The notes beneath the pieces were generated by a model. That model was not told the DNA's origin and did no database searches. It was given only the letters and a program-made list of their open reading frames with translations. Shown here one piece after another: positions 25,883-34,509 of a stretch of DNA of 53,009 bases (positions are counted from its first letter, which is position 1; each line of letters begins with the position of its first letter). Source of the stretch: Spirochaetota bacterium (GTDB taxonomy: Bacteria; Spirochaetota; Spirochaetia; Treponematales; UBA12059). The DNA lies in NCBI GenBank assembly GCA_022703505.1, contig JAKLDN010000011.1, forward strand, positions 1 through 53,009, written 5' to 3'. A program made the position numbers and the translations under genes.

Positions 25883-26716
25883 ATGGACAACGCCCAGGTG
25901 ATCCTGGAGACCGCCCGCTGGATCGAGGGGCGGCTTCGGGAGGACCTGCCCGTGCCCGCGATCGCGGCCAAGGCGGGCTACTCCCTGCACCACTTCACCC
26001 GGCTCTTCGCGGCGGTGATCGGCATGCCGCCCAAGGAATACGTCCTGCGGCGCAAGCTATCCGAGGCCGCCCGGGACCTGGCCGGAGGCCGGCGCGTCAC
26101 CGACACGGCCTTCGACTGGGGCTTCCGGGACCTGGACAGCTTCTCCCGGGCCTTCCGCCGGGAACTCGGCAGTTCACCCAGCGCCGTCCGGCGGGGCGCC
26201 CCCTTCCCCTATCAGGAGCCCGCCGTCAGACGGATCCCCGGTCCCCCCGTGGACGCGGAGCCCGTCCTGGAGCGCTTTCCCCCGGTCCTGCTGGCGGGTT
26301 GGCAGGTCCGCATCACGGGTCCGGGGGACGAGGTGGGACGCCTGTGGGCGGGCTTCCTGCCCCGGGCGGCCTCGATTAACCGCCGTATCCGACCGCCGCG
26401 GGTCCGCCAGCTGGCCACCTGGACCGAGGACGCCGAGGACTGGGTGGACATCCTCGTGGCCGCGGAGATGGAAACCCTGGACGCCCTGCCCCTGGACCTG
26501 GTCGGCCGGGCGGTCCCGGGGTGCGAGTGCCTTTCCTTCCTCCACCGGGGCTCCGCCGCCCGGGTCGGGGAAAGCTACGCGGCCATCTACGGCACCCTCC
26601 TTCCCTCCCTGGACCGGAAGCCCTCCCTGCCGTTCAACTTCGAATGGTACTTCGAGGACGCGGGGGATCCCTACTCCGAGGACTTTCGCTTCAAGATCTG
26701 CGTACCCGTGGCCTGA
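25883..26716 (+). CDS. AraC-family regulator with GyrI-like effector domain (second copy)
   Basis: A 277-residue factor with the same layout as the regulator at 6801-7784. Two HTH motifs lie at about residues 18-100 (VPAIAAKAGYSLHHFTRLFA, VTDTAFDWGFRDLDSFSRAF) and a GyrI-like domain from about 125 (VLERFPPVLLAGWQVRITGP) to the end (EWYFEDAGDPYSEDFRFKIC). The second half matches the effector-binding domain of Rob/SoxS-type AraC regulators. It lies between a TrmO-like gene and an M20-like gene, in the same direction. The ligand is unknown. Confidence 0.88.
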   Translation: MDNAQVILETARWIEGRLREDLPVPAIAAKAGYSLHHFTRLFAAVIGMPPKEYVLRRKLSEAARDLAGGRRVTDTAFDWGFRDLDSFSRAFRRELGSSPSAVRRGAPFPYQEPAVRRIPGPPVDAEPVLERFPPVLLAGWQVRITGPGDEVGRLWAGFLPRAASINRRIRPPRVRQLATWTEDAEDWVDILVAAEMETLDALPLDLVGRAVPGCECLSFLHRGSAARVGESYAAIYGTLLPSLDRKPSLPFNFEWYFEDAGDPYSEDFRFKICVPVA

Positions 26717-26783
26717 GAGGGAAGCCCGACCAAACCTGTACTTATCCCCCCTCCCGTGGTAAAAAGGGGGAAAGGAGGCAGGC

Positions 26784-27983
26784 ATGGGATTCTTCAAGAA
26801 GATCCGAACGACGGCCGTCAAGGCCGTCCGGGCCCTGACCCGGCGGGCCTCCACGGTCCTGGGTTCCCTGCGAAAGTCATCCTCCCCCCTGGCGGATCGC
26901 CTCCTTTCCGACGCCCTCCGGATCGCGGAGATCCCCTCCCCGACCGCCCGGGAGGAACAGCGGGCGGCCTTCGTCCTGGAACGCCTGCGTTCCCTGGGAC
27001 TGAACCCCCAGGTGGACGAGGACGGAAACGTCCTGGCCCGGATCACATGCCCGGTCCCGGACGACCCCCGGCCCATCCTGGTCCTGGCGGAGCTTTCCTC
27101 ACCGCGCTGGCACCCCCTGGAAAGCCTCTCCCGTCTGGACGCGGACCGGGCCTACGGCGCGGGGCTTTCCGACTCCCTGGGACCGGCCACCCTCCTATCC
27201 CTGGCGGAGTCCCTGCAGTCCGGGACCCCGGCCATCCCCAAGGACGTCCTGCTCCTCTTCGCGGCCCGCCCCCTGGACGATCCCCGGGGGTCGGTGCTCC
27301 GGCGCCTGGCCGAGGATCCCCAGGACCGGCCCGCCGCGTCCCTGAGCCTCCGGGGGCTCTCCCTCGGGACCGTACCGACCAAGTCCCTGGGGACCTACCG
27401 CATAGAGGTCCGGGTGCGCACCGACGCGGAGGTATCTGAGACGGATCGCGGGCCTAGGACCGCGGTGGACGCGGTCGTAGCCCTGGCGCGGACCCTGACG
27501 GGCATAACCTGGGACGCGGAAAAAAGGACAACCTGCGCGATCCGCCGTATCGAGGCGGGTTCGGGCTTCGGCCACGAACCGACGGAGGGACTCCTGGACA
27601 TCGAACTCGAGTCCGCCGACGAGGCGGTCCTGGAGATCGCGATGAAGGCCGCCACGGCCACGGCGGAGTCGAGGGGCCGGGAGGCGAACCTCCAGACCCA
27701 GGTGACGATCGCCGGCTACGTGCCCGTGGGCGATCCCGGGGCCGGGGCGGGACTCTCGAAGCTCGTGATCCAGGCCCTGAAGGAGCAGCATATCAAGGTG
27801 CGGGAAGAGTCCGGAGCCGACCCGGCGGCCTTCTTCTCGTCCCGCGGGATCCCCGCCGTATCCCTGGCGGTGGCCAGCGGCCGGGAGGGCCTGGACCGGG
27901 ACGAGATCGAGGTGGCCTCCATCGAGAAGGGCCGCCGCCTCCTGGTCTCGGTGATCGAGCGGGTCTCCAAGGAGGTCCTGTGA
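26784..27983 (+). CDS. M20 peptidase-like protein lacking most metal ligands
   Basis: A 399-residue protein with the M20 (PepT/ArgE) fold outline: ALRIAEIPSPTAREEQRAAF near the start, GAGLSDSLGPATLLSLAESL (about 115), a lid domain, and FFSSRGIPAVSLAVASGREG (about 350). The metal site is damaged. The usual GHxD is replaced by LAELSSPRWH, the usual EEhG by RPLDDPRG, and the late His by a Leu/Asp. Only the bridging Asp (in GLSDSL) seems kept. It is thus probably not an active peptidase. GGAGG precedes the ATG, and the stop overlaps the gpgS GTG, so the two are coupled. Confidence 0.75.
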   Translation: MGFFKKIRTTAVKAVRALTRRASTVLGSLRKSSSPLADRLLSDALRIAEIPSPTAREEQRAAFVLERLRSLGLNPQVDEDGNVLARITCPVPDDPRPILVLAELSSPRWHPLESLSRLDADRAYGAGLSDSLGPATLLSLAESLQSGTPAIPKDVLLLFAARPLDDPRGSVLRRLAEDPQDRPAASLSLRGLSLGTVPTKSLGTYRIEVRVRTDAEVSETDRGPRTAVDAVVALARTLTGITWDAEKRTTCAIRRIEAGSGFGHEPTEGLLDIELESADEAVLEIAMKAATATAESRGREANLQTQVTIAGYVPVGDPGAGAGLSKLVIQALKEQHIKVREESGADPAAFFSSRGIPAVSLAVASGREGLDRDEIEVASIEKGRRLLVSVIERVSKEVL

Positions 27984-28993
27984 GCAAGCCTTCCGACGAT
28001 TCCCTCCTGGTGCGGACCTGGCACCACTCGAAGTTCTCGGACATAGGCCGTCTGGTGGATCTCAAGGAGAAGAAAGGCCTGACCCTATCCCTGGCCTTCC
28101 CGACCCTGAACGAGGAGGCGACGATCGGCAAGGAGATCCTGGTCATCCGCACGGAGCTGATGGACCGATACCCCCTGCTGGACGAGATCGCCGTCATCGA
28201 CTCCTCCTCCAAGGACCGGACCCGGCAGGTGGCCGAGCGCTACGGGGCCCGGGTCTTCGAGTCCAAGGACATCCTGCCCGGCCGGGGGACCTTCCGCGGC
28301 AAGGGCGAGAATCTCTGGAAGAGCCTCTACGCCCTACAGGGGGACATCATCGTCTGGGTGGACGCGGACATCGCCAACATAGCCCCGAAATTCGTGTACG
28401 GCCTCGTGGGCCCCCTGCTGGAGGACGACTCGATCGGGTACGTGAAGGCCTTCTACGAGCGGCCCATCCGCTCCAGCTCGGGGATCCAGTCCTCCGGGGG
28501 AGGCCGGGTCACGGAGATCCTGGTCCGGCCCATCTTCTCCCTCTTCTACCCGGAGCTGGCGCGCCTAGTACAGCCCCTGTCCGGGGAGTACGCGGGCCGG
28601 CGGGAACTCCTGGAGACCCTGCCCTTCAGCGTAGGCTACGGGGTGGAGCTGGGGCACCTGATCGACGTCTACCGGAAGTTCGGGATCGGGGCCCTGGCCC
28701 AGGTGGATCTGGACCTTCGCATCCACCGCAACCAGAGCACCGAGGCCCTGGGACGCATGGCCTACGGCATCCTGGCCACCTTCCTGGACCGGGCCCGGCG
28801 CTACGGCGACGCCGAGGTGCTCCGCGAGCTGGGGGACCGTCACATCGCACTCAAGGTGGAGAAGGAATCCCATACCGTCGCGGCCACGGAGATCTCCGCC
28901 GTGGAGCGCCCTCCCATGGTCGAGGTCCCCGAGTACACGCAGAAGTTCAAGGAGTCCGGACGGCACTGGGCTGGGCGGAACCTGGAGGCCTAG
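27980..28993 (+). CDS. gpgS: Glucosyl-3-phosphoglycerate synthase-like glycosyltransferase
   Basis: A 337-residue GT81-type enzyme. Recognisable parts are TLSLAFPTLNEEATIGKEIL (about 34-53), VIDSSSKDRTRQVAERYGAR, GKGENLWKSLYALQGDIIVW, VDADIANIAP (the DxD-like metal motif), FYERPIRS, QPLSGEYAGRRELLE and SVGYGVELGHLIDVYRKFGI. These match GpgS/MpgS proteins, which join glucose from a nucleotide sugar to 3-phosphoglycerate on the way to glucosylglycerate, an osmolyte. The start is GTG at 27980 with AAGGAGG upstream, overlapping the previous stop. No phosphatase partner (gpgP) is visible nearby. Donor sugar (UDP- or NDP-glucose) is inferred from family. Confidence 0.88.
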   Translation: MSKPSDDSLLVRTWHHSKFSDIGRLVDLKEKKGLTLSLAFPTLNEEATIGKEILVIRTELMDRYPLLDEIAVIDSSSKDRTRQVAERYGARVFESKDILPGRGTFRGKGENLWKSLYALQGDIIVWVDADIANIAPKFVYGLVGPLLEDDSIGYVKAFYERPIRSSSGIQSSGGGRVTEILVRPIFSLFYPELARLVQPLSGEYAGRRELLETLPFSVGYGVELGHLIDVYRKFGIGALAQVDLDLRIHRNQSTEALGRMAYGILATFLDRARRYGDAEVLRELGDRHIALKVEKESHTVAATEISAVERPPMVEVPEYTQKFKESGRHWAGRNLEA

Positions 28994-29036
28994 CGAGCCG
29001 TGGCGCCGGCGCCCCGCACGGGTGTCGGGTCTCGGA

Positions 29037-29065
29037 TTGCGGGGAGCCGCCCGGGGGTATATATT
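29037..29065 (+). promoter_or_regulatory. Promoter of the FHA gene (leaderless)
   Basis: TTGCGG, 17 bp, TATATT, then 6 nt to the GTG at 29072. This decides the start: an in-frame GTG at 29000 lies upstream of the promoter. Confidence 0.6.
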
Positions 29066-29071
29066 CAAGGG

Positions 29072-29413
29072 GTGAGCGAAGACACGATCCTGGAATCCAG
29101 CCCCACGGGCAAGCGTCTCCAGTCCCTCCGCAAGGACGATACCCTTTCGATCCTCCTGTGCGGCAAGCGGATTCCCCTGATCGGGAAGATCGTGCTGGGC
29201 CGGGACCGCTCCTGCGGGATCGTCCTGGAGCACGCCCTGGTCAGCAAACGCCACGCGATGATCCAGAAGATCAAGGACGACTACTTCATCACCGACCTGT
29301 CCAGCACCAACGGGACCTTCGTCAACGGAAAGGCCGTCCCTCCGGGCAAGTACGTGCGCGTCGAGCCGGGGGACAAGATCAAGATCGGGAAGACGGTGCT
29401 GACCATAAAATAG
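29072..29413 (+). CDS. FHA-domain phosphothreonine-binding protein
   Basis: A 113-residue protein that is essentially one FHA domain: GKIVLGRDRSCGIVLEHALV, SKRHAMIQKIKDDYFITDLS, STNGTFVNGKAVPPG and PGDKIKIGKTVLTIK. All key loop residues (Arg in GRD, Ser/His in SKRH, Asn in STNGT and VNG) are present, so it should bind phosphothreonine peptides. It starts at GTG 29072, 6 nt after a strong -10 box. It follows gpgS on the same strand but has its own promoter. The partner Ser/Thr kinase is not in the window. Confidence 0.9.
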   Translation: MSEDTILESSPTGKRLQSLRKDDTLSILLCGKRIPLIGKIVLGRDRSCGIVLEHALVSKRHAMIQKIKDDYFITDLSSTNGTFVNGKAVPPGKYVRVEPGDKIKIGKTVLTIK

Positions 29414-29448
29414 CCGCGAATCCCCGTACGACGGCGCGACTTCCACGT

Positions 29449-29483
29449 GAAAATGAAACGGCCGCCCCCATCGGAGGCGGCCG
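29449..29483 (-). terminator. Intrinsic terminator of eno
   Basis: Reading the minus strand: stem CGGCCGCC, 9-nt loop, GGCGGCCG, then TTTCATTTT. It follows the eno stop after 21 bp and may also end FHA transcription from the other side. Confidence 0.7.
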
Positions 29484-29504
29484 CCGCGTCCGAAGCCGGA
29501 CAGC

Positions 29505-30866
<1,362 letters not shown>

Positions 30867-30876
30867 CTACGAAGAA

Positions 30877-30905
30877 AGCCTAGCAACTAAGGGGAGGACA
30901 GTCAA
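30877..30905 (-). promoter_or_regulatory. Promoter of eno
   Basis: TTGACT, 17 bp, TAGGCT on the minus strand, with a leader of about 65 nt. It starts 12 bp from a heptamer repeat array. Confidence 0.65.
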
Positions 30906-30916
30906 CTGCGAGAGGA

Positions 30917-31069
30917 GTGAATAGGTAAATCGTGAATGGGTGAATCGGAGGGAAAGCGGGCTTCGGCCGAGTCCGCTGCTTTTCAATAACCGCTCTCCAA
31001 GCTCCGGCCCCCGTCTTATTCACCCATTCACCCATTCACTCATTCACCCATTCACCTATTCACCTAACT
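30917..31069. repeat. GTGAATAGGTGAAT heptamer repeat hairpin, copy 2
   Basis: Left arm 30917-30948 matches the 32 bp at 6019-6050 at 30 positions. The right arm 31018-31068 is an array of ATTCACC/CATTCAC heptamers (about seven units). The arms are complementary, so a long hairpin with a loop of about 70 nt is possible. It lies between the START-like gene and the eno promoter, overlapping the end of the former. Confidence 0.75.
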
Positions 31070-31769
31070 TACGCGCTTCTTTTACATACCGCTCCAGCAG
31101 ATCCTTCACCTCCCCCGGAGTGAAGGTCCGCAGGGCCCCGGCCATGCCGGGGAAGGGCCTGCGGATTCCCGGCCGGGAGAATCCGCGGACGTAGACGCAG
31201 GACTTCCCGTCCACGGTCACGGGCAGCACGTACCAGGAGGAGAAGGACTCGTACAGGTTGCCGGACGGGTTGGAGAGCAGGCGGGAGCGCTGGGCGAATC
31301 CCCCGTCCGAAAGGCGTTCCTCCCGGTACTCCAGGACCAGGTCATACCGGACCTTGATGCCCAGGATGGACATTCCCACGTTCTGGGCAACCCGTATGAG
31401 GTCTCCCTCCCGGGACTCCACCCGGGCGGAGAAGAGCCGCGGGGAGTACCGGCTCTGGCCCTCGTAGTCCGTCAGGACGCGGACCAGGGCCTCGAAGGGC
31501 ACCTCGAAGACTCCGTGGAGCTCGGACCACCCGGCTATGCGGTGTTCCCCGGTTTCCGGGTCCTTCCAGGGCTCGGCCTCCATCTCCGTGACCACGGGTT
31601 TCTCCAGGAGGACACGGAAATCCGCCCCCGGGGCCGTTCCCCAGCGGTACTCGTCGGTCGTACCGGGGCCGGCGGCGAAAGCGGGGCAGGAAGCCAGGAG
31701 GAGGGCGGCGGCGAGGGACAGGACCCGGCGGCGGGCGGGGCCGGAACCACGAAGAAAGCGGTTTTCCAT
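31056..31769 (-). CDS. Exported START/SRPBCC-like protein
   Basis: A 237-residue exported protein. A signal peptide (RVLSLAAALLLASCPAFAAG) is followed by a START/SRPBCC (polyketide-cyclase-like) domain: FEVPFEALVRVLTDYEGQSR, YSPRLFSARVESREGDLIRV, VRYDLVLEYREERLSDGGFA, and a long C-terminal helix (FTPGEVKDLLERYVKEARKL). Such domains hold lipids or other hydrophobic ligands. Cys in LASC could be a lipobox (lipoprotein) rather than a cut at AFA; both are possible. It follows parB by 16 bp on the same strand, so it may be in the par operon. Ligand unknown. Confidence 0.8.
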   Translation of the reverse strand: MENRFLRGSGPARRRVLSLAAALLLASCPAFAAGPGTTDEYRWGTAPGADFRVLLEKPVVTEMEAEPWKDPETGEHRIAGWSELHGVFEVPFEALVRVLTDYEGQSRYSPRLFSARVESREGDLIRVAQNVGMSILGIKVRYDLVLEYREERLSDGGFAQRSRLLSNPSGNLYESFSSWYVLPVTVDGKSCVYVRGFSRPGIRRPFPGMAGALRTFTPGEVKDLLERYVKEARKLGE

Positions 31770-31785
31770 GACCGGACCTACCCGG

Positions 31786-32703
31786 CTAGGCCTTCCCGCC
31801 GGTCATGAGGTCGAAGACCCGCTCCAGGTCGTCCAGGGAGAAGTACTCGATCGTGATGGAGCCCTTCCTGGCATCCCCCTTGACCTGGACCTTGGTCCCC
31901 AGGAACCCGATGAGCTTCTGCTCCAGGTCCCGGAGGTCGGGATCCAGGGGTCTGCGGGGCGCCTCCGGCTTGCGGGCCGGGGCGGGGCGCTTGCCCGCGT
32001 TGAGGTCCGCGGCCAGGGCTTCCGCCTCCCGGACGGAGAGCCCCTCGGCCAGGATACGCCGGAAGAGGTCCCGGCGGTCCTCGTCGGAGCTCACCGCCAG
32101 GACGGCCCGGGCATGCCCGGGACTCAGATCCCCGGAGCGCAGGGCCTCCAGCATCTCCGCGGGTAGCTTGAGGAGGCGCAGGGCGTTGGCCACGGTCGGG
32201 CGGCTCTTCCCGACCTTCTCGGCCACCTCCTCCTGGGAGAGCGCGGCCGCCTCCATGAGGACCTTGTAGGCCTCGGCTTCCTCCACCGGGTTGAGGTCCT
32301 CGCGCTGGACGTTTTCGATCAGGGCGATCTCGAGCTTCTTCTCGGGGGTGAAGGACCGGACCACCACGGGGACTTCCCGGAGCCCGGCCTTTTCGGCGGC
32401 CTTGTAGCGCCGTTCACCCGCCACGATCAGGTAGGTCCCGTCCCCGGAATCCTCCACGATCACGGGCTGGATGATCCCGTGCAGGCGGATCGAGGCGGCC
32501 AGCTCCTCCAGGGAGGCTTCGTCGAAGGTCTTCCGGGGCTGGAGGGGGTTGGGCACGAGCCGGCCCAGGGGCACGCTCCGCAGTCCCTCGGGGACGGGGG
32601 GCCGGTGCTCGCCCTCGGGACCTTCCAGGGCCTCCAGGCGGACCTCGACCTCGCTTTCCGGGATCAGGGCCCCCAGTCCCTTGCCCAGGCCGAACTTAGC
32701 CAC
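31786..32703 (-). CDS. parB: Chromosome partitioning protein ParB
   Basis: A 305-residue ParB/Spo0J. It begins MAKFGLGKGLGALIPESE, the usual start. The CTPase domain has LVPNPLQPRKTFDEASLEEL, GIIQPVIVE and ERRYKAAEKAGLREVP (GERR motif, about 115). The HTH is NPVEEAEAYKVLMEAAALSQ, EEVAEKVGKSRPTVANALRL, followed by GHARAVLAV. The C-terminal dimer helix is DPDLRDLEQKLIGFLGTKVQ. It starts with GTG at 32703, overlapping the parA stop by 8 bp. ParB loads at parS sites near oriC and recruits SMC. No convincing parS site is in the window. Confidence 0.96.
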   Translation of the reverse strand: MAKFGLGKGLGALIPESEVEVRLEALEGPEGEHRPPVPEGLRSVPLGRLVPNPLQPRKTFDEASLEELAASIRLHGIIQPVIVEDSGDGTYLIVAGERRYKAAEKAGLREVPVVVRSFTPEKKLEIALIENVQREDLNPVEEAEAYKVLMEAAALSQEEVAEKVGKSRPTVANALRLLKLPAEMLEALRSGDLSPGHARAVLAVSSDEDRRDLFRRILAEGLSVREAEALAADLNAGKRPAPARKPEAPRRPLDPDLRDLEQKLIGFLGTKVQVKGDARKGSITIEYFSLDDLERVFDLMTGGKA

Positions 32704-33451
32704 GGGACAGGATCTCCCCCGCCAGGCGCTCGTAGCTCTTGGCGCCCACGCAGTCGGGATCGTAGAGGCAGACCGGGACCCCGTGGGAGGGGGCCTCCGA
32801 GAGCCGCACGTTCCGGGGAATGATGGTCCGGAAGACCCGGTCCTTGAAGTACTGGGTGACCTGCTGGACCACCTGCTGGGCCAGCTTGGTGCGGGAATCG
32901 TACATGGTGAAGAGGATCCCCCCGATCCGCAGGCGGGGATTCATGCTTTTCTGTACGAGGCTCACGGTCTGGAGGATCAGGGTCAGGCCCTCCAGGGCGA
33001 AATACTCGCACTGGAGGGGCACCAATACCTCGTCGGCGGCATTGAGGCCGTTCAGGGTCAGGATACCCAAGGAGGGGGGGCAGTCGATCAGGACGAAATC
33101 GTACCGGTCCAGGACGGGCCGCAGGGCCTTCTTGAGGTAGTCGTTCCGGTCCTCCTTGTCCACCAGCTCCACGGTCGCCCCGGAGAGTTCGATGGAGGAC
33201 GGGGCGAGGTCCAGGCCCTCGACCTTGGTCGGCACGATGACGTCCGAAAGGGCCAAGGCCCCGGACAGCACCTCGTAGATGCCCCGGGAACCGGTCTTCC
33301 CGCCCACCCCGCTGGTGAGGTTGGCCTGGGGATCGAAATCCACCAGGAGGACCCGCTTCCCGGCCTTGGCCAGGTACGCTCCGAGGTTGATGGCGGAGGT
33401 GGTCTTTCCGACCCCTCCCTTCTGGTTGACGAAAACGACGGTTCTGGCCAT
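32696..33451 (-). CDS. parA: Chromosome partitioning ATPase ParA (Soj)
   Basis: A 251-residue ParA with the deviant Walker A VNQKGGVGKTTSAINLG (signature Lys about residue 11), Walker A' LLVDFDPQANLT and Walker B VLIDCPPSLGILTLN. No N-terminal HTH, so it is the chromosomal Soj type, not the plasmid type. The ATG has AAGGA upstream. A TAGAAT -10-like box lies about 45 bp upstream at 33494-33499 on the minus strand. It overlaps parB and together they form the partition operon; chromosomal parAB usually lies near oriC. Confidence 0.97.
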   Translation of the reverse strand: MARTVVFVNQKGGVGKTTSAINLGAYLAKAGKRVLLVDFDPQANLTSGVGGKTGSRGIYEVLSGALALSDVIVPTKVEGLDLAPSSIELSGATVELVDKEDRNDYLKKALRPVLDRYDFVLIDCPPSLGILTLNGLNAADEVLVPLQCEYFALEGLTLILQTVSLVQKSMNPRLRIGGILFTMYDSRTKLAQQVVQQVTQYFKDRVFRTIIPRNVRLSEAPSHGVPVCLYDPDCVGAKSYERLAGEILSRG

Positions 33452-33539
33452 CGGAACATCCTTCTCCCGAGCCGCCCCGAGGCGCGGCGCGGCATTCTAC
33501 CATATCCGGGCCGCCCCGCGCTACCGAAGCCCGGGCGGC

Positions 33540-33569
33540 TTGACCGGCCTTCCGACATATCAGTACTGT
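33540..33569 (+). promoter_or_regulatory. Possible promoter of the NifU-like gene
   Basis: TTGACC, 18 bp, TACTGT, with a leader of about 100 nt to the ATG at 33677. Divergent from parA. Confidence 0.45.
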
Positions 33570-33676
33570 ACCTACATAGGGCGCGGCTCCCGACATGGTT
33601 ACGGAAGTTCCGGTTTTTGGGCGCACCGCCGATTCCGCTCCGCCGGGAGCGGGAATTCCCGCGATCGAGGTACACC

Positions 33677-33901
33677 ATGCTCAAGGAAAAGGTCCAGAAA
33701 GCCATACAGGACGTGCGCCCCTCCCTCCAGGCCGACGGGGGCGACATCGAGCTCATCTCCGTTTCCGACGACGGCCTGGTGAAGGTCCGCCTCAAGGGTG
33801 CCTGCGGGTCCTGCCCCATGGCCACCATGACCCTGAAGAACGGGGTGGAGAACTACCTGAAGAAGGTTATCCCGGAGGTGAAGGAAGTCGTGCAAGGGTA
33901 A
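33677..33901 (+). CDS. NifU-like C-terminal (NfuA-type) Fe-S scaffold domain
   Basis: A 74-residue stand-alone Nfu domain: VQKAIQDVRPSLQADGGDIE, LISVSDDGLVKVRLKGACGS, CPMATMTLKNGVENYLKKVI. The CxxC (CGSC) that holds a bridging Fe-S cluster is present. These proteins build or carry Fe-S clusters for target enzymes. It is short, as expected for stand-alone Nfu. The ATG has CGAGG upstream. The stop codon is built into the stem of the terminator that follows. No other isc/suf/nif gene is nearby. Confidence 0.92.
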   Translation: MLKEKVQKAIQDVRPSLQADGGDIELISVSDDGLVKVRLKGACGSCPMATMTLKNGVENYLKKVIPEVKEVVQG

Positions 33902-33933
33902 AAAACCGCCTACGGCGGCTTTTTACCCTTGCA
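33891..33933 (+). terminator. Intrinsic terminator overlapping the nifU-like stop
   Basis: An imperfect palindrome: TGCAAGGGTAAAAA, CCGCC, TAC, GGCGG, then TTTTTACCCTTGCA. The inner GC stem followed by TTTTT makes a rho-independent terminator on the + strand, and the flanking A-run makes it bidirectional. Confidence 0.75.
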
Positions 33934-33934
33934 G

Positions 33935-34237
33935 CGACGAAGCGCGCCCGGAAGGCGCGCTTCGTCGATTTACCGATCTGCTTTTTTGACGGCGGTTTTC
34001 AGCCTTGCAACGACGAAGCCCGCCTGCCGGCGGGCTTCGTCGAATTCTACAGGAAACCTTTATTGGCAGCCGGTTTTCGCGCAGCGAAAACCGATCGCTG
34101 AGCCGCGCTCGGGGCTGCGCCCCGAGGCAACGAAGCCCGCCGGAAGGCGGGCTTCGTCGAATTCTACAGGAAGCCTTTATTGGCAGCCGGTTTTCGCGCA
34201 GCGAAAACCGATCGCTGAGCCGCTATGCGGCTCAGCG
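33935..34237. repeat. Cluster of six hairpins with a 78-bp direct repeat
   Basis: This gap (about 330 bp without a gene) is filled by hairpins: 33935-33967 (14-bp stem CGACGAAGCGCGCC), 34011-34042 (CGACGAAGCCCGCC), 34071-34093 (CGGTTTTCGC), 34108-34126 (CTCGGGGC), 34131-34156 (CGAAGCCCGCC) and 34213-34237 (CGCTGAGCCGC). Bases 34029-34106 are repeated at 34146-34223 with one difference. The last hairpin contains the stop codon of the zinc-ribbon gene. Confidence 0.85.
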
Positions 34238-34420
34238 GACTCCATCGTCACATGCGTCATCCGGCTGGTTGAACCGGGCGGTTTCGGCGGAATGGGCCTT
34301 GCCGCAGAGGTCCATGGGAATTTGCTGCATCTCGTGGCCGCAGCAGTCGGGAGCGGAGTTCGTGTCCTTCACGATCTTCTCTTTCCCGCAGTCCTTGCAT
34401 TTATACGCCTTGTCCGCCAT
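34232..34420 (-). CDS. Small zinc-ribbon (rubredoxin-like) protein
   Basis: A 62-residue protein: MADKAYKCKDCGKEKIVKDT, then NSAPDCCGHEM. A CxxC pair (KCKDCG) and a CC pair (PDCCG) could hold one metal ion, as in short zinc-ribbon or rubredoxin-like proteins. The C-terminal 25 residues are polar and probably unstructured. The ATG has AGGAGG 5 nt upstream, which is strong, so it is expressed; I ignore the longer upstream frame. The stop codon lies inside a perfect 11-bp-stem hairpin. Function unknown. It lies next to chemotaxis genes but not in an operon with them. Confidence 0.75.
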   Translation of the reverse strand: MADKAYKCKDCGKEKIVKDTNSAPDCCGHEMQQIPMDLCGKAHSAETARFNQPDDACDDGVR

Positions 34421-34509
34421 ATGCCCTCCTATCCAACCTGGGGTTCGTTTCCTACGTTCAATGTACTGCCTCGGGGGCGGTTCCGTAAACATCGACCGCC
34501 GAAGGCGGT

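Noticed and set aside
29000-29071. Longer FHA protein starting at the GTG at 29000.
   Set aside because: The promoter -35 and -10 boxes lie inside this extension, and the added residues have no FHA similarity.
29441-29452. TTCCACGTGAAA resembles the centre of a ParB parS site (TTTCACGTGAAA).
   Set aside because: Centred on CACGTG only 11 of 16 parS positions match, the flanks are wrong, and a T-to-C change falls in a key half-site.
32696-32703. Frameshift between parA and parB.
   Set aside because: The 8-bp overlap is normal gene coupling; both proteins are complete.
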